A DNA stretch of 64,000 nt, taken from contig NZ_QGDV01000010.1 of the NCBI RefSeq assembly GCF_003149025.1, positions 1-64,000 on the forward strand, given 5' to 3'. Every line of letters starts with the position of its first letter. Position 1 is the first letter of the stretch. Shown piece by piece: positions 1 to 9,611 of this stretch. The translations under genes and the position numbers were made by a program. This DNA comes from Rathayibacter iranicus NCPPB 2253 = VKM Ac-1602 (GTDB taxonomy: Bacteria > Actinomycetota > Actinomycetes > Actinomycetales > Microbacteriaceae). The notes under the pieces were generated by a model. The model had not been told where the DNA came from. It did not search any database and saw only the letters and a program-made list of their open reading frames with translations.

Positions 1-71
1 CCGGAAGCTAAGACTCTCAGCGCCGATGGTACTGCAGGGGAGACCCTGTGGGAGAGTAGGACACCGCCGGA
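1..71 (+). rRNA. rrf: 5S ribosomal RNA, 3' part
   Basis: The first 71 bases match the 3' portion of an actinobacterial 5S rRNA: the loop E / helix IV region around GATGGTACTG, then GGGAGAGTAGGACACCGCCGG, which forms the 3' strand of the closing helix. The 5' half lies outside the window. A strong hairpin follows within 11 bases, as expected at the end of an rrn operon transcribed toward tlyA. The exact 3' end could differ by one or two bases. Identification is by recognition of the conserved sequence. Confidence 0.93.
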
Positions 72-81
72 CACCATTCAC

Positions 82-110
82 GATGGCCACCCAGACCCTG
101 GGTGGCCATC
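82..110 (+). terminator. rrn operon terminator hairpin
   Basis: Perfect 13-bp stem (GATGGCCACCCAG with CTGGGTGGCCATC) closed by a 3-base loop, lying just after the 5S rRNA and followed by GCTGTTT. This is a typical intrinsic terminator for an rRNA operon; the T tract is short. Confidence 0.85.
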
Positions 111-201
111 GCTGTTTAACCGCTCGTCGCGATCTTATGGGTGAGTTCGGCGGTCGGAGCGACGTCGGATACCTCATCGTCTCGCTCCTGATTAAGGAGA
201 A

Positions 202-387
202 ATGGTGAAGCAAGACCACACCGAGCAGGACGGCACTGCCCGCGAGCGCGTCGAGATGGTCACCGCCGACCTTGGAGCGAGACTCGATGAGATCGAGGAC
301 AGTCCGCTGCACGAGAGGGCGGCTGCGTACTCCCAGGTCCAGGAGGAGCTTCGGCTTCTGCTGGAGAACGCGGATCGCCCCCGATGA
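202..387 (+). CDS. small conserved hypothetical protein upstream of tlyA
   Basis: 61-residue acidic, probably helical protein with no recognisable catalytic motif. The ATG at 202 is preceded by AAGGAG at 194-199, a good ribosome binding site, and the stop overlaps the tlyA start (ATGA). Small helical proteins of this sort commonly precede tlyA in Actinobacteria, so a translationally coupled gene is likely. Function unknown. Confidence 0.8.
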   Translation: MVKQDHTEQDGTARERVEMVTADLGARLDEIEDSPLHERAAAYSQVQEELRLLLENADRPR

Positions 388-1187
388 CGGACAGTTCACG
401 ACTCGACTCCGCTCTCGCAGATAGGGGAATCGCACGCTCGCGGACCCATGCCGCTCGGATGATCGCCGACGGGGTCGTCACGGTCGACGGGATTCCGGCG
501 CTCAAGGCCTCACTCCGTGTAAATGCCGATCAGGAGGTGGCGGTCGCCGACCTCGACCACTACGTCAGTCGTGCTGCGCACAAGCTTCTCTCGGCGCTGG
601 ACTCCTTCGCGGTCCAGGTGGAGGGCGTGAACGCGCTCGACGTGGGCGCGTCAACCGGTGGCTTTTCGCAGGTCCTTCTCGAGCGGGGGGCGGTCTCGGT
701 CATCGCGCTCGATGTCGGGCATGCGCAGCTGGCACCGCGCATCCGCTCCGACGAGAGAGTGCGCGTGGTGGAGGGATTTAACGCCCGCGACATGACTCCG
801 GCACGCCTCGCCGAGGCCTCCGGTACTGAGGTCGTGCCTAACTTGGTCGTCTCGGACGTATCGTTCATCTCCCTGACACTGGTACTGCCTCCCGTGGCAG
901 CATCCGTTTCTGGGTCGGCCGACTTCGTGCTGCTGGTCAAGCCGCAGTTCGAGGTGGGGCGAACCGGCATCCGTGAGGGAATCGTGCGCGATCCGGCCCT
1001 GCGGCGCGAAGCGCTCTCGGACGTTCTTTGGTCGGCCTGGGATCTCGGTCTCGGTGTCGTCGGTCTCATCGAGTCGCCTTTTCCCGGGACCGCGGGGAAT
1101 CACGAGTATCTGGTGCACCTCCACCGCGACCGCGGAACGAATCCGACAGAATGGAGGGACGCGGTCACCGCGCTCACCACCGGATGA
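384..1187 (+). CDS. tlyA: TlyA family rRNA (cytidine-2'-O)-methyltransferase
   Basis: 267 residues, the usual TlyA length. An N-terminal S4 RNA-binding domain (about residues 5-65, starting with SRLDSALADRGIARSRTHA) is followed by an FtsJ-type Rossmann methyltransferase fold with the SAM motif ALDVGASTGGFSQ near residues 84-96 and the LVKPQFE segment typical of the family. In mycobacteria TlyA methylates cytidines in 16S and 23S rRNA and affects capreomycin sensitivity; the older name hemolysin A is misleading. The start overlaps the preceding stop and the stop overlaps a possible start of nadK, so this is one transcription unit. Confidence 0.95.
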   Translation: MTDSSRLDSALADRGIARSRTHAARMIADGVVTVDGIPALKASLRVNADQEVAVADLDHYVSRAAHKLLSALDSFAVQVEGVNALDVGASTGGFSQVLLERGAVSVIALDVGHAQLAPRIRSDERVRVVEGFNARDMTPARLAEASGTEVVPNLVVSDVSFISLTLVLPPVAASVSGSADFVLLVKPQFEVGRTGIREGIVRDPALRREALSDVLWSAWDLGLGVVGLIESPFPGTAGNHEYLVHLHRDRGTNPTEWRDAVTALTTG

Positions 1188-1234
1188 CGCGATCGTGTCC
1201 GCCGCCGTCACTCGATCCGAAGGACACCTCCTCG

Positions 1235-2158
1235 ATGCAGTCCCCTCCTGACGAGCGCAACATCCTCGTCGTCGCCCACACCGGACGAACGGACTCCCTC
1301 GATGCGGCGATCCTCGTTGTCGAACGCCTACGCGACTCCGGTGCGCGGCCTGTTCTCTGCGCGGAGGACAAGGGCGACATGGTTGCCGCGGCGCCCGATC
1401 TGGCCGACGTGGACGTACTCGGCGTCGATGTCCCCCTGGAGTCCATCGAGCTGGTCTTCGTGCTGGGCGGTGACGGCACGATTCTCCGAGCCGCGGAGAT
1501 CGTTCGCTCCGGGACCGCGCCGCTGCTTGGCGTCAACCTCGGCCACGTCGGGTTCCTCGCCGAGAGCGAGCGCGACGACCTCGACGATGCCGTCGCGCGA
1601 GCGCTCAGCGGCGACTACCGCGTCGAGGAGCGAATGACGTTGCAGGTGCGCGTCAAGATCGACGACGTGGTCGTCTATGAGACCTGGGCTCTGAACGAGG
1701 CGACGGTCGAGAAGGGTAGCCGCGAGCGGATGCTCGAGGTGATGGTCGGCGTTGACGGGCGTCCGTTGTCGAGCTTCGGCTGTGACGGGATCGTGGTATC
1801 GACTCCGACCGGGTCGACCGCATACGCGTTCTCGGGCGGCGGTCCTGTGGTCTGGCCGACCCTGGAAGCGATGCTGCTGGTGCCGCTGAGCGCGCATGCT
1901 CTCTTTGCACGACCTCTGGTGGTGGGCCCCGATTCGAGCCTCGCGGTTGAGGTGAAAGAGCGGACAGATGGCGTGGGCGTGCTCTGGGCCGATGGGCGGC
2001 GCACGTACGAGCTGCCAACGGGTGCACGTGTCGTCTACCGCCGCTCTCCGGTGCCCGTGCGCTTCGCGCGCCTCCACAACGCCTCCTTCACCGATCGCCT
2101 CGTGCACAAGTTCGGTCTCCCCATCCGTGGATGGCGGGGGTCGGCGGAGACGGAGTAA
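1235..2158 (+). CDS. nadK: NAD kinase
   Basis: Phosphorylates NAD to NADP. The ATG at 1235 gives 307 residues, the family's usual size, and has AAGGA ten bases upstream; an alternative ATG at 1184 overlaps the tlyA stop and would add 17 weakly conserved residues. The diagnostic GGDGT motif is at about residues 78-82, followed by NLGHVGFLAE (101-110) and the central ALNEA/EKGS and TPTGSTAYAFSGGGP blocks, all intact. It sits between tlyA and recN, as in most Actinobacteria. Confidence 0.95.
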   Translation: MQSPPDERNILVVAHTGRTDSLDAAILVVERLRDSGARPVLCAEDKGDMVAAAPDLADVDVLGVDVPLESIELVFVLGGDGTILRAAEIVRSGTAPLLGVNLGHVGFLAESERDDLDDAVARALSGDYRVEERMTLQVRVKIDDVVVYETWALNEATVEKGSRERMLEVMVGVDGRPLSSFGCDGIVVSTPTGSTAYAFSGGGPVVWPTLEAMLLVPLSAHALFARPLVVGPDSSLAVEVKERTDGVGVLWADGRRTYELPTGARVVYRRSPVPVRFARLHNASFTDRLVHKFGLPIRGWRGSAETE

Positions 2159-2163
2159 GGCCC

Positions 2164-3852
2164 ATGCTCGAAGAGCTGCAGATCCGCGACCTTGGGGTGA
2201 TCGCTGAGGCGACGCTTCCGCTCGGACCGGGCTTCACGGCGGTCACCGGGGAGACTGGTGCCGGCAAGACCATGGTCGTCACCGCACTCAGTCTCGTGCT
2301 GGGCGCGCGATCGGATGCGTCCGCGGTGCGGTCGGGTGCACGGCAGGCGTGGGTGTCGGGTCGCTGGTTGGTTCCCGAGGCAGGCCCCGTCGCCGACCGC
2401 GTGCACGATGCGGGGGGCGACCTGGACGGGCCGGAGTTGTTACTGGCGAGGTCGGTCTCGGCGGAGGGGCGCGGGCGCGCGGTCGTCGGGGGCCGCAGCG
2501 CTCCAGTGAGTGTCCTCAGCGAACTCGCCGACCAGCTGGTCGTCGTGCATGGGCAATCGGATCAGATTCGCCTCCGCTCGGCCGCCGCACAGCGCGAGGC
2601 GCTGGACCGTTTCGGCGGACCGGGCCTCGCCACGGCGCTTCGCGAGTACACGAGTGCGTTTGAGCGCTGGCGCGCCAACCGCGACGAACTCGACCGTCTC
2701 AGCGACGCGCGCGAGGCTCGCGTTCGCGAGGCGGAGCGGCTCCGTGCCGCCCTCGCCGAGATCGAGGTGATCGGTCCGCAGCGGGGCGAGGACGTCGAAC
2801 TCGCCGCTCAGTCGGCCCGCCTCGGCAGCATCGAACAGCTTCGGCTGGCAGCGGGTGAGGCGCGGGAGGCCGTGTCCTCGGAAGAGCTGGACGGGCGCGA
2901 CGCACTCGGGCTCGTCGAGACAGCGCGGCGCGTGCTAGAGCGGGCCGCCGAGCACGACGCAGCTTTGCAGCCGACGGTGCAGGTCCTCGGTGAGGCCTCC
3001 GTGCTGCTCGTCGAAGCGGCGGGCTCTCTCTCCTCCTACCTGGCCGAGCTTGACCTGGACGGCGCGCACGACCTCGAACTGATCGAGAACCGACGCGCCG
3101 AGCTGTCGATGCTCGCCCGGACCTATGGGCCGACGCTGGACGATGTTCTCGACCTGGTCGACTCCTCGGGACTGCGCCTGCTCGAGCTCGATGGCGACGA
3201 CGAGCGGATCGCGGCTCTCGCGGCCGAGACTGCCGCCGACGCCGATCTCGTCGATCGGCTCGCGACTCGGCTGACGGAGCTACGCACTGCGGCGGCGGCG
3301 GAGCTGGGGGAGAGCGTGAGCAATGAGCTGGCCGCGCTCGCGATGGCCGATGCGCGCCTGCACGTGCAGGTGACAGCGACGGGCGACCCGTCACTCCACG
3401 GTCGCGACGTGGTCGAAATGTTGCTGCAGCCGCACTCCGGGGCAGTACCGCGACCACTCGCTCGCGGCGCCTCCGGCGGCGAACTCTCGCGGGTCATGCT
3501 GGCGATCGAGGTCGTGGTCGCCGCCAACGACCCCGTGCCCACCTTTGTGTTCGACGAGGTGGATGCCGGAGTAGGCGGCGCCGCGGCGATGGAGATCGGC
3601 CGACGCCTCGCGCGCCTCGCCGAGACCTCACAGGTCATCGTGGTCACGCATTTGGCGCAGGTCGCAGCCTTCGCGACCAATCACCTTCGTGTCGAGAAGG
3701 GATCGGACGGTGCGGTGACGTCGAGCGCTGTGACGCAGCTCGACGCCGAGGAGCGCGTCTCGGAGATGGCGCGGCTGCTTTCTGGCCTCACCGACTCGGC
3801 GAACGCCCTCGCGCACGCGCGGGAGTTACTGGAGATGAGCCGGCGCGGCTGA
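2164..3852 (+). CDS. recN: DNA repair protein RecN
   Basis: SMC-like ATPase acting early in double-strand break repair. 562 residues from the ATG at 2164, which fits the family start MLEELQIRDLGVI and lies five bases after the nadK stop. Walker A GETGAGKT is at residues 29-36, the middle is charged coiled coil rich in Leu, Arg and Glu, and the C-terminal half holds the signature ASGGELSRVMLAIE and Walker B TFVFDEVDAGVGG. Length and order are normal. Confidence 0.95.
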   Translation: MLEELQIRDLGVIAEATLPLGPGFTAVTGETGAGKTMVVTALSLVLGARSDASAVRSGARQAWVSGRWLVPEAGPVADRVHDAGGDLDGPELLLARSVSAEGRGRAVVGGRSAPVSVLSELADQLVVVHGQSDQIRLRSAAAQREALDRFGGPGLATALREYTSAFERWRANRDELDRLSDAREARVREAERLRAALAEIEVIGPQRGEDVELAAQSARLGSIEQLRLAAGEAREAVSSEELDGRDALGLVETARRVLERAAEHDAALQPTVQVLGEASVLLVEAAGSLSSYLAELDLDGAHDLELIENRRAELSMLARTYGPTLDDVLDLVDSSGLRLLELDGDDERIAALAAETAADADLVDRLATRLTELRTAAAAELGESVSNELAALAMADARLHVQVTATGDPSLHGRDVVEMLLQPHSGAVPRPLARGASGGELSRVMLAIEVVVAANDPVPTFVFDEVDAGVGGAAAMEIGRRLARLAETSQVIVVTHLAQVAAFATNHLRVEKGSDGAVTSSAVTQLDAEERVSEMARLLSGLTDSANALAHARELLEMSRRG

Positions 3853-3915
3853 GGCCGGCCCTGATCCGGGCGGAGGACGTCGGCCGCTCCGAATGTGCTG
3901 TTAGGGTGGAAGCCC

Positions 3916-5694
3916 GTGGTGGACTTTACGAATACGGGCCTTTCCCCTTCTTCTCCCGCGGATTCCGTGAGATTCTCCGACTCGTCGACGCGGGTCACGT
4001 CGTCGGCTGGGCAGGACATTCCTGTGAAGATCACGAAGCACATTTTCGTCACGGGTGGAGTCGTCTCCTCGCTCGGCAAGGGCCTGACGGCCGCCAGCCT
4101 GGGCAACCTCTTGACGGCGCGCGGACTCCGCGTGGTCATGCAAAAGCTCGACCCGTACCTCAACGTGGACCCGGGCACGATGAACCCCTTCCAGCACGGC
4201 GAGGTCTTTGTGACCGACGACGGTGCCGAGACGGACCTCGACATCGGGCACTACGAGCGTTTTCTCGACATCAACCTCGACCAGGCGGCGAACGTCACGA
4301 CCGGGCAGATCTACTCGCGGGTGATCGCCCGAGAGCGCGCAGGGGAGTACCTCGGCGACACCGTGCAGGTCATCCCGCACATCACCGATGAGATCAAGCG
4401 GCGAATGCGGCTGCAGGCCGAGGACGACCCGCAGCCGGACGTGATCATCACCGAGATCGGCGGCACGGTCGGCGATATCGAGAGCCAGCCGTTCATCGAG
4501 TCGGCGCGTCAGGTCCGCCACGAGCTGGGCCGCGCGAACGTCTTCTTCGTGCACGTCTCGCTTGTGCCATTCATGGGCGCGTCCGGCGAGCAGAAGACGA
4601 AGCCGACCCAGCACTCCGTCGCCGCCCTGCGTTCGATCGGGATTCAGCCGGACGCTCTCGTCCTCCGCAGCGACCGGCCCGTGTCGGAGTCGAACAAGCG
4701 CAAGATCGCGCTCATGTGCGATGTGGATGAGCGGGCCGTCGTGAACGCCATGGACGTCGCGTCGATCTACGAGATCCCGCAGATGCTCAACGAGCAGGGC
4801 CTCGACTCCTACATCATCGATCAGCTCCATCTGCCCGCCGGTGAGGTCGTTTGGGATGGTTGGGCGCGCCTGCTCGAGGCTGTGCACGAGCCCAAGCACG
4901 AGGTCACCATCGGGCTGGTCGGCAAGTACATCGACCTGCCGGACGCCTATCTGTCGGTGACCGAAGCGCTGCGGGCCGGCGGCTTCGCACAGCAGACGAA
5001 GGTCGTCATCCGCTGGATCGCCTCTGACGGACTCGAGGACCCGGAGGCCGCGGCGAGGGCACTCTCGGAGCTCGACGGGATCTGTGTTCCCGGTGGCTTC
5101 GGCATCCGCGGCATCGAGGGCAAGCTCGGCGCGTTGCGCTTCGCCCGCGAGAACGGGATCCCAACGCTCGGTCTGTGCCTGGGGCTGCAGTGCATGGTGA
5201 TCGAATACGCGCGCACCAAGGCTGGGCTCGGAGGCGCCTCCTCGACGGAGTTCGACCCGGACACCGACTTCCCCGTGATCGCGACGATGGCCGAGCAGGT
5301 CGAGATCCTCGCCTCCGGTGACATGGGCGGCACCATGCGGCTCGGGCTCTACACGGCGACGCTCGCCGAGGGCTCGATTGTGGCCGAGGTCTACGGAGCG
5401 CCCGAGGCGGCCGAGCGCCACCGTCACCGCTACGAGGTCAACAACGCGTACCGCGATCGAATCGCGGAGGCCGGCCTCTGGTTCTCGGGCACATCATCGG
5501 ACGGGCACCTCGTCGAGTACGTCGAGTTGCCGCGCGACAAGCACCCCTATTACGTCGGTACCCAGGCACATCCGGAGTTGCGCTCGCGCCCGAACAACGC
5601 GCACCCACTTTTCCGCGGCCTGGTGACCGCGGCGCTGGAGCGCCAGGAATCCTCGCGGCTGTTCCCTGCCTCGGAGGCGGACGACAATGAGTGA
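3916..5694 (+). CDS. pyrG: CTP synthase
   Basis: Makes CTP from UTP, ATP and glutamine. The N-terminal amidoligase domain begins with [16 protein letters not shown]; the C-terminal class I glutamine amidotransferase has the nucleophile loop [10 protein letters not shown] and the closing HPEL. About 592 residues if read from the GTG at 3916; a GTG at 3919 is equally possible, and a GTG at 4024 would give a more standard N-terminus. The roughly 36 residues before KHIF are Ser/Thr-rich and not part of the enzyme fold, so the start is the uncertain point. The stop overlaps the next gene's start. Confidence 0.95.
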   Translation: MVDFTNTGLSPSSPADSVRFSDSSTRVTSSAGQDIPVKITKHIFVTGGVVSSLGKGLTAASLGNLLTARGLRVVMQKLDPYLNVDPGTMNPFQHGEVFVTDDGAETDLDIGHYERFLDINLDQAANVTTGQIYSRVIARERAGEYLGDTVQVIPHITDEIKRRMRLQAEDDPQPDVIITEIGGTVGDIESQPFIESARQVRHELGRANVFFVHVSLVPFMGASGEQKTKPTQHSVAALRSIGIQPDALVLRSDRPVSESNKRKIALMCDVDERAVVNAMDVASIYEIPQMLNEQGLDSYIIDQLHLPAGEVVWDGWARLLEAVHEPKHEVTIGLVGKYIDLPDAYLSVTEALRAGGFAQQTKVVIRWIASDGLEDPEAAARALSELDGICVPGGFGIRGIEGKLGALRFARENGIPTLGLCLGLQCMVIEYARTKAGLGGASSTEFDPDTDFPVIATMAEQVEILASGDMGGTMRLGLYTATLAEGSIVAEVYGAPEAAERHRHRYEVNNAYRDRIAEAGLWFSGTSSDGHLVEYVELPRDKHPYYVGTQAHPELRSRPNNAHPLFRGLVTAALERQESSRLFPASEADDNE

Positions 5695-6322
5695 GCCGCT
5701 GTCCGACGAGCTGATCGAGCCCGAGATCCTGACCAGCGAGCGGGTCTTCAACGGGATGGTGTGGGATGTCCGCACGGAAACCTTCCGCTACGGCGATGGT
5801 GGGTTGCGGCGCGAATTCATCTACCACACCGGCGCCGTCGCGGTGCTGGCGCTCGACGACGACGGCCAGGTGGCGCTGATCAAGCAGTACCGTCACCCGC
5901 TGCGCAGTCGCGAGTGGGAGATCCCCGCGGGGCTTCTCGACATCGAGGGTGAGAATCCGCTCGTCGCCGCGCAGCGCGAGTTGGGGGAGGAGGCCGACCT
6001 GCAGGCCGAGCGCTGGGACCTGCTCTCGGAGTTCGCGACCTCGCCAGGCGGCAGCGATGAGGTCATCAGGATCTACCTCGCTCGTGGGCTCTCAGCCACC
6101 GCCTCTGCTTTCGAGCGCGAAGCCGAGGAGGCGGATATGGAGCTGCGCTGGGTGCCGCTCGACGAGGTCGTTGAGGCGGTACTGGCCCGGCGGGTGCAGA
6201 ACCCCTCGCTGACGATCGCCGTCTTGGCGGCGCACACATTCCGGGCCCGCGACTGGCGCGGACTGGGCGACGCCGCCGTGCCATGGACGCGGCACCCCCG
6301 GGCGCGCCACCCGCGAGAGTGA
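5687..6322 (+). CDS. NUDIX hydrolase, ADP-ribose pyrophosphatase type
   Basis: 211 residues with a NUDIX fold. The motif runs from [18 protein letters not shown] to GEEADL near residues 85-108, fitting GX5EX7REUXEEXGU with a relaxed end, and the surrounding [16 protein letters not shown]-like segment is typical of ADP-ribose pyrophosphatases. It probably hydrolyses ADP-ribose to AMP and ribose 5-phosphate. It starts inside the end of pyrG (ATG at 5687) and overlaps xerD by about 40 bases, an arrangement that is common in Actinobacteria. Confidence 0.88.
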   Translation: MSEPLSDELIEPEILTSERVFNGMVWDVRTETFRYGDGGLRREFIYHTGAVAVLALDDDGQVALIKQYRHPLRSREWEIPAGLLDIEGENPLVAAQRELGEEADLQAERWDLLSEFATSPGGSDEVIRIYLARGLSATASAFEREAEEADMELRWVPLDEVVEAVLARRVQNPSLTIAVLAAHTFRARDWRGLGDAAVPWTRHPRARHPRE

Positions 6323-7227
6323 CGCCGCGCGCGTGCGCTGAGGCTTACCTCCGTCAGGCGAGCATCGAACGTGGGCTCTCGGCGCACACGCTCGCGGCGT
6401 ACCGGCGTGACCTCGCGCTCTATCTCGGCTGGCTCGAGGAGCGTGGGACCGGGGATTTGGCCTCGTTGCGACGAGCAGATGTCGGCGAGTTTTCCTCCTG
6501 GCTTGCGGCGCGTCCAGACAGGCCGCTCGCGCCGACCTCGAGGGCGAGGGTTCTTTCGAGTGTGCGCGGGCTACACCGGTTTGCGCTGGAGGAGGGCCTG
6601 GTCGCCGACGACGTCGCGCACGATGTCGTGCCGCCCAAGCTGCCGATGACACTGCCCAAGGCGATCACCATCGAGCAGATGACGGCGCTGCTCCAGGCTG
6701 CGCGCGGCGAGGACCTGGCCGACCTGCGCGACCGGGCACTGCTTGAGTTGCTCTACGCGACCGGGGCGCGTATTTCGGAGGCGGTCGACCTCAACGTCGA
6801 CGATGTGCGGGACGCCGAGGTCGTGCGTCTCACGGGCAAGGGCTCGAAACAGCGCATGGTGCCGCTCGGGCGCTACGCCCGGGAGGCGGTGGACGAGTAC
6901 CTGGTGCGCGCGCGTCCGGAATTCTCGAGGCGTCAGCGGGCGACTCCAGCGCTCTTCCTCGGGATGCGGGGGAGCCGGCTGTCTCGGCAGAGCGCGTGGC
7001 TGGTCATCCGGGCGGTCGCCGAGAAGGCGGGTCTGGATGTCACGATCTCGCCGCATACGTTCCGGCACTCCTTCGCGACCCATTTGCTGGCGGGCGGAGC
7101 GGATGTGCGTGTGGTGCAGGAGCTGCTGGGGCACGCATCGGTGGCGACGACGCAGATCTACACGCTGGTGACGGCGGATACTCTGCGCGACGTGTACACG
7201 TCGGCGCACCCGCGCGCGCGGCGCTAA
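6283..7227 (+). CDS. xerD: site-specific tyrosine recombinase XerD
   Basis: Resolves chromosome dimers together with XerC. 314 residues: an N-terminal SAM-like core-binding domain (about 13-105) and a C-terminal catalytic domain with Arg163 (TGARISEAVDL), Lys in GKGSKQR, HTFRHSFATHLL (His258, Arg261), GHASVATTQIYT (His284, nucleophile Tyr293), all present. The start could instead be the GTG at 6319 that overlaps the preceding stop; the first 12 residues are Pro/Ala-rich and probably unimportant. Its place between the NUDIX gene and parA-scpAB is the standard actinobacterial one, so it is a housekeeping enzyme, not an integrase of an island. Confidence 0.93.
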   Translation: MDAAPPGAPPARVTPRACAEAYLRQASIERGLSAHTLAAYRRDLALYLGWLEERGTGDLASLRRADVGEFSSWLAARPDRPLAPTSRARVLSSVRGLHRFALEEGLVADDVAHDVVPPKLPMTLPKAITIEQMTALLQAARGEDLADLRDRALLELLYATGARISEAVDLNVDDVRDAEVVRLTGKGSKQRMVPLGRYAREAVDEYLVRARPEFSRRQRATPALFLGMRGSRLSRQSAWLVIRAVAEKAGLDVTISPHTFRHSFATHLLAGGADVRVVQELLGHASVATTQIYTLVTADTLRDVYTSAHPRARR

Positions 7228-7329
7228 TTCGGGGCTCGGCGGGGCGCGGCAGCGGGGGACCGGGGCGCCGGTACACTCGACGCAGGCCGCGCGGGAGCGC
7301 TCGCCGACACGGAGACGAGGTAGACGCAG

Positions 7330-8217
7330 GTGACACGCAAGACGGACGACAAGGCCGAGCTCACCGGTCTCGAAGCCCCGACGCTCGGCCCGACCGGCCG
7401 CCCCCTGCGCGACTTCCCGCTGCCGGTGGAGCTGACCGGCCACGGACCCGCGCGAATCATCTCGCTCTGCAATCAGAAGGGCGGAGTCGGCAAGACGACG
7501 ACGACCATCAACCTGGGCGCGACGCTCGCCGAGTACGGTCGCCGCGTGCTGGCGATCGACTTCGATCCCCAGGGCGCTCTCTCCGCGGGCCTCGGGGTGG
7601 CGACCTACGACGCGATCACGATCTACGACCTCCTCCTCGGCACCGTGAAGGACCCGGCCGAGGCGATCCGCAGCACCCGCGTCCCCAATCTCGACATCAT
7701 CCCGGCCAACATCGACCTCTCGGCGGCGGAGGTGCATCTCGTCAACGAGGTCGCCCGCGAGCAGATCCTCGCCCGCGTGCTGCGCAAGGTGAGCGCCGAC
7801 TATGACGTCATCCTGATCGACTGCCAACCCTCGCTGGGACTGCTGACTGTGAACGCGCTCACCGCGAGCCACGGGGTCCTCATCCCACTCGAATGCGAGT
7901 TCTTCGCTCTGCGCGGGGTCGCGCTGCTGATCGAGACGATCGACAAGGTGCGCGATCGGTTGAACCCGGTCATCGAGCTCGACGGCATTCTGCCCACGAT
8001 GTACGACTCCCGCACCCTGCACTCGCGGGAGGTACTCGACCGCGTGGTCGACGCGTTCGGCGACAGCGTCCTCGAGACGGTGATCGGCCGGACGGTGAAG
8101 TTCCCCGACGCCAGCGTGTCCGGTGTGCCGATCACGCAGTTTGCCCCCGAGCACAACGCCGCGAAGGCGTACCGCAAGCTCGCCAGGGAGCTGATCTCGC
8201 GTGGCGCGGTCGCCTGA
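7330..8217 (+). CDS. ParA family ATPase next to scpAB
   Basis: 295 residues with a GTG start. After a 45-residue Pro-rich leader comes the deviant Walker A box CNQKGGVGKTTTTIN, then DFDPQGALSAGLG and VILIDCQPSLGLLTVNAL. This is the ParA homologue that in Actinobacteria lies with scpA and scpB, distinct from the parAB pair near the origin; no parB is adjacent. It probably works with condensin in chromosome organisation, but its partner is not shown by the sequence. It overlaps scpA by 17 bases. Confidence 0.88.
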   Translation: MTRKTDDKAELTGLEAPTLGPTGRPLRDFPLPVELTGHGPARIISLCNQKGGVGKTTTTINLGATLAEYGRRVLAIDFDPQGALSAGLGVATYDAITIYDLLLGTVKDPAEAIRSTRVPNLDIIPANIDLSAAEVHLVNEVAREQILARVLRKVSADYDVILIDCQPSLGLLTVNALTASHGVLIPLECEFFALRGVALLIETIDKVRDRLNPVIELDGILPTMYDSRTLHSREVLDRVVDAFGDSVLETVIGRTVKFPDASVSGVPITQFAPEHNAAKAYRKLARELISRGAVA

Positions 8218-9025
8218 GGGCGTGCTCGAGGGGCGTCTCGCGCCGGCCGGATTCCGCGTCGCTCTGACCAACTTCGAGGGCCCGTTCGACCTCCTCCTGA
8301 GCCTTATCGCGAAGCAGCAGGTCGATATCACCGAGATCGCTCTGAGCGCGGTGACGGACGAGTTCCTCTCTTATCTGCACGGGATCGACACGCTCGAAGG
8401 GCTGGACCGCGCGTCCGAATTCCTGGTCGTCGCCGCGACACTTCTCGACCTCAAGATCGCCGGGTTGCTGCCGCAGGGCGAACTCGTGGACGCGGAGGAC
8501 GCCGCTGTGCTGGAGGCCCGCGACCTGCTGTTCGCGCGGCTCCTGCAGTACCGGGCGTTCAAGCAGGTCTCGTCGTGGTTCGCCGAGCGGATGGCGATCG
8601 AGACCGCCCGCCATGTGCGTGAGGTCCCGTTGCAAGAGGAGTACCGGGCGACGAAGCCGGAACTCGTCTGGACCCTGTCGGCCGAGGACTTCGCCGCGCT
8701 GGCCACGCTCGCGCTTGCGCCCCGAGAACTGCCGACCGTCGGGTTCGATCACCTGCACGCGCCGCGGATCAGTATCCGAGAGCAGGCCGCCCACATCGTC
8801 CGCGTGCTGCGTTCACGGGAGCGGGCGACGTTCCGCGAGTTGATTGCGGGCGCGGATGAAAAGGGTGTGATCGTGGCCCGCTTCCTCGCCGTGCTGGAGC
8901 TCTACCGGCACGGGGCCGTCTCGTTCGAGCAGCCGGAGCCGCTCGGCGAGTTGACGCTGCGCTGGATCTCGGAGTCGTGGAGCGACGAGAGTCTTGCCGC
9001 GCTGGGGGCGGACTATGACGCGTGA
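8201..9025 (+). CDS. scpA: segregation and condensation protein ScpA
   Basis: Kleisin subunit of the SMC-ScpAB condensin. 274 residues; the typical N-terminus FEGPFDLLLSLIAKQQVDITEIAL is at about residues 25-48, and the C-terminal winged helix (TFRELIAGADEKGVIVARFLAVLEL) is intact. The GTG start lies within the end of the ParA gene and its stop overlaps scpB, so translation is coupled. Confidence 0.93.
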   Translation: MARSPEGVLEGRLAPAGFRVALTNFEGPFDLLLSLIAKQQVDITEIALSAVTDEFLSYLHGIDTLEGLDRASEFLVVAATLLDLKIAGLLPQGELVDAEDAAVLEARDLLFARLLQYRAFKQVSSWFAERMAIETARHVREVPLQEEYRATKPELVWTLSAEDFAALATLALAPRELPTVGFDHLHAPRISIREQAAHIVRVLRSRERATFRELIAGADEKGVIVARFLAVLELYRHGAVSFEQPEPLGELTLRWISESWSDESLAALGADYDA

Positions 9026-9611
9026 GTGCTCAGTTGAGACCGACGCAGATTCCGGTGCCGGTGTCATGATCGACCGGGCGATCGAGGCGATCCTGATGGT
9101 GGCCGACGAGCCGCAGTCGCTCGCCGCCCTTGCTGCCGCTCTCTCGCGGCCGATCGCGGTGGTCCGCCAGTCGATCGAGCGGCTCGTCGCCGACTATGAC
9201 GGGATCGACGGCTCGATCCGCCGCGGGTTCGAGTTGCGCGAGGTCGGCGGTGGCTGGCGGATTTATGTGCGTCGCGAGTATGACGCCGTTGTCTCGGACT
9301 TCGTGCTGACCCAGAACCCGACGCGGCTCTCGCAGGCGGCGCTCGAAACGCTGGCCGTCATCGCGTACAAGCAGCCCGTCTCGCGGGGCCAGGTCGCGCA
9401 GATTCGCGCGGTCAACGTCGACTCCGTCGCGCGCACCCTCCTCGGCCGCGGCCTGATCGCGGAGGTCGGGCACGATCCCGAGACGGGCGCGGTCCTCTAC
9501 GGCACCACCGAGCAGCTGCTCGTGCACCTCGGCCTCACCTCGCTCGATGAGCTGCCGAAGATTTCGCCCCTACTGAGCGACGGAAGAGACGGATTCGATG
9601 AGCGCGCCTGA
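9015..9611 (+). CDS. scpB: segregation and condensation protein ScpB
   Basis: Dimeric winged-helix partner of ScpA in condensin. 198 residues from the ATG at 9015, with the family blocks AIEAILMVADEPQS and QAALETLAVIAYKQPVSRGQV, then GLIAEVGHDPETGAVLYGTT. The conserved domain begins about 18 residues into the protein. The start lies inside the end of scpA and the end overlaps rluB. Confidence 0.93.
   Translation: MTRECSVETDADSGAGVMIDRAIEAILMVADEPQSLAALAAALSRPIAVVRQSIERLVADYDGIDGSIRRGFELREVGGGWRIYVRREYDAVVSDFVLTQNPTRLSQAALETLAVIAYKQPVSRGQVAQIRAVNVDSVARTLLGRGLIAEVGHDPETGAVLYGTTEQLLVHLGLTSLDELPKISPLLSDGRDGFDERA

Noticed and set aside
3901-5427. 508-codon open frame on the minus strand
   Set aside because: Antisense to pyrG.
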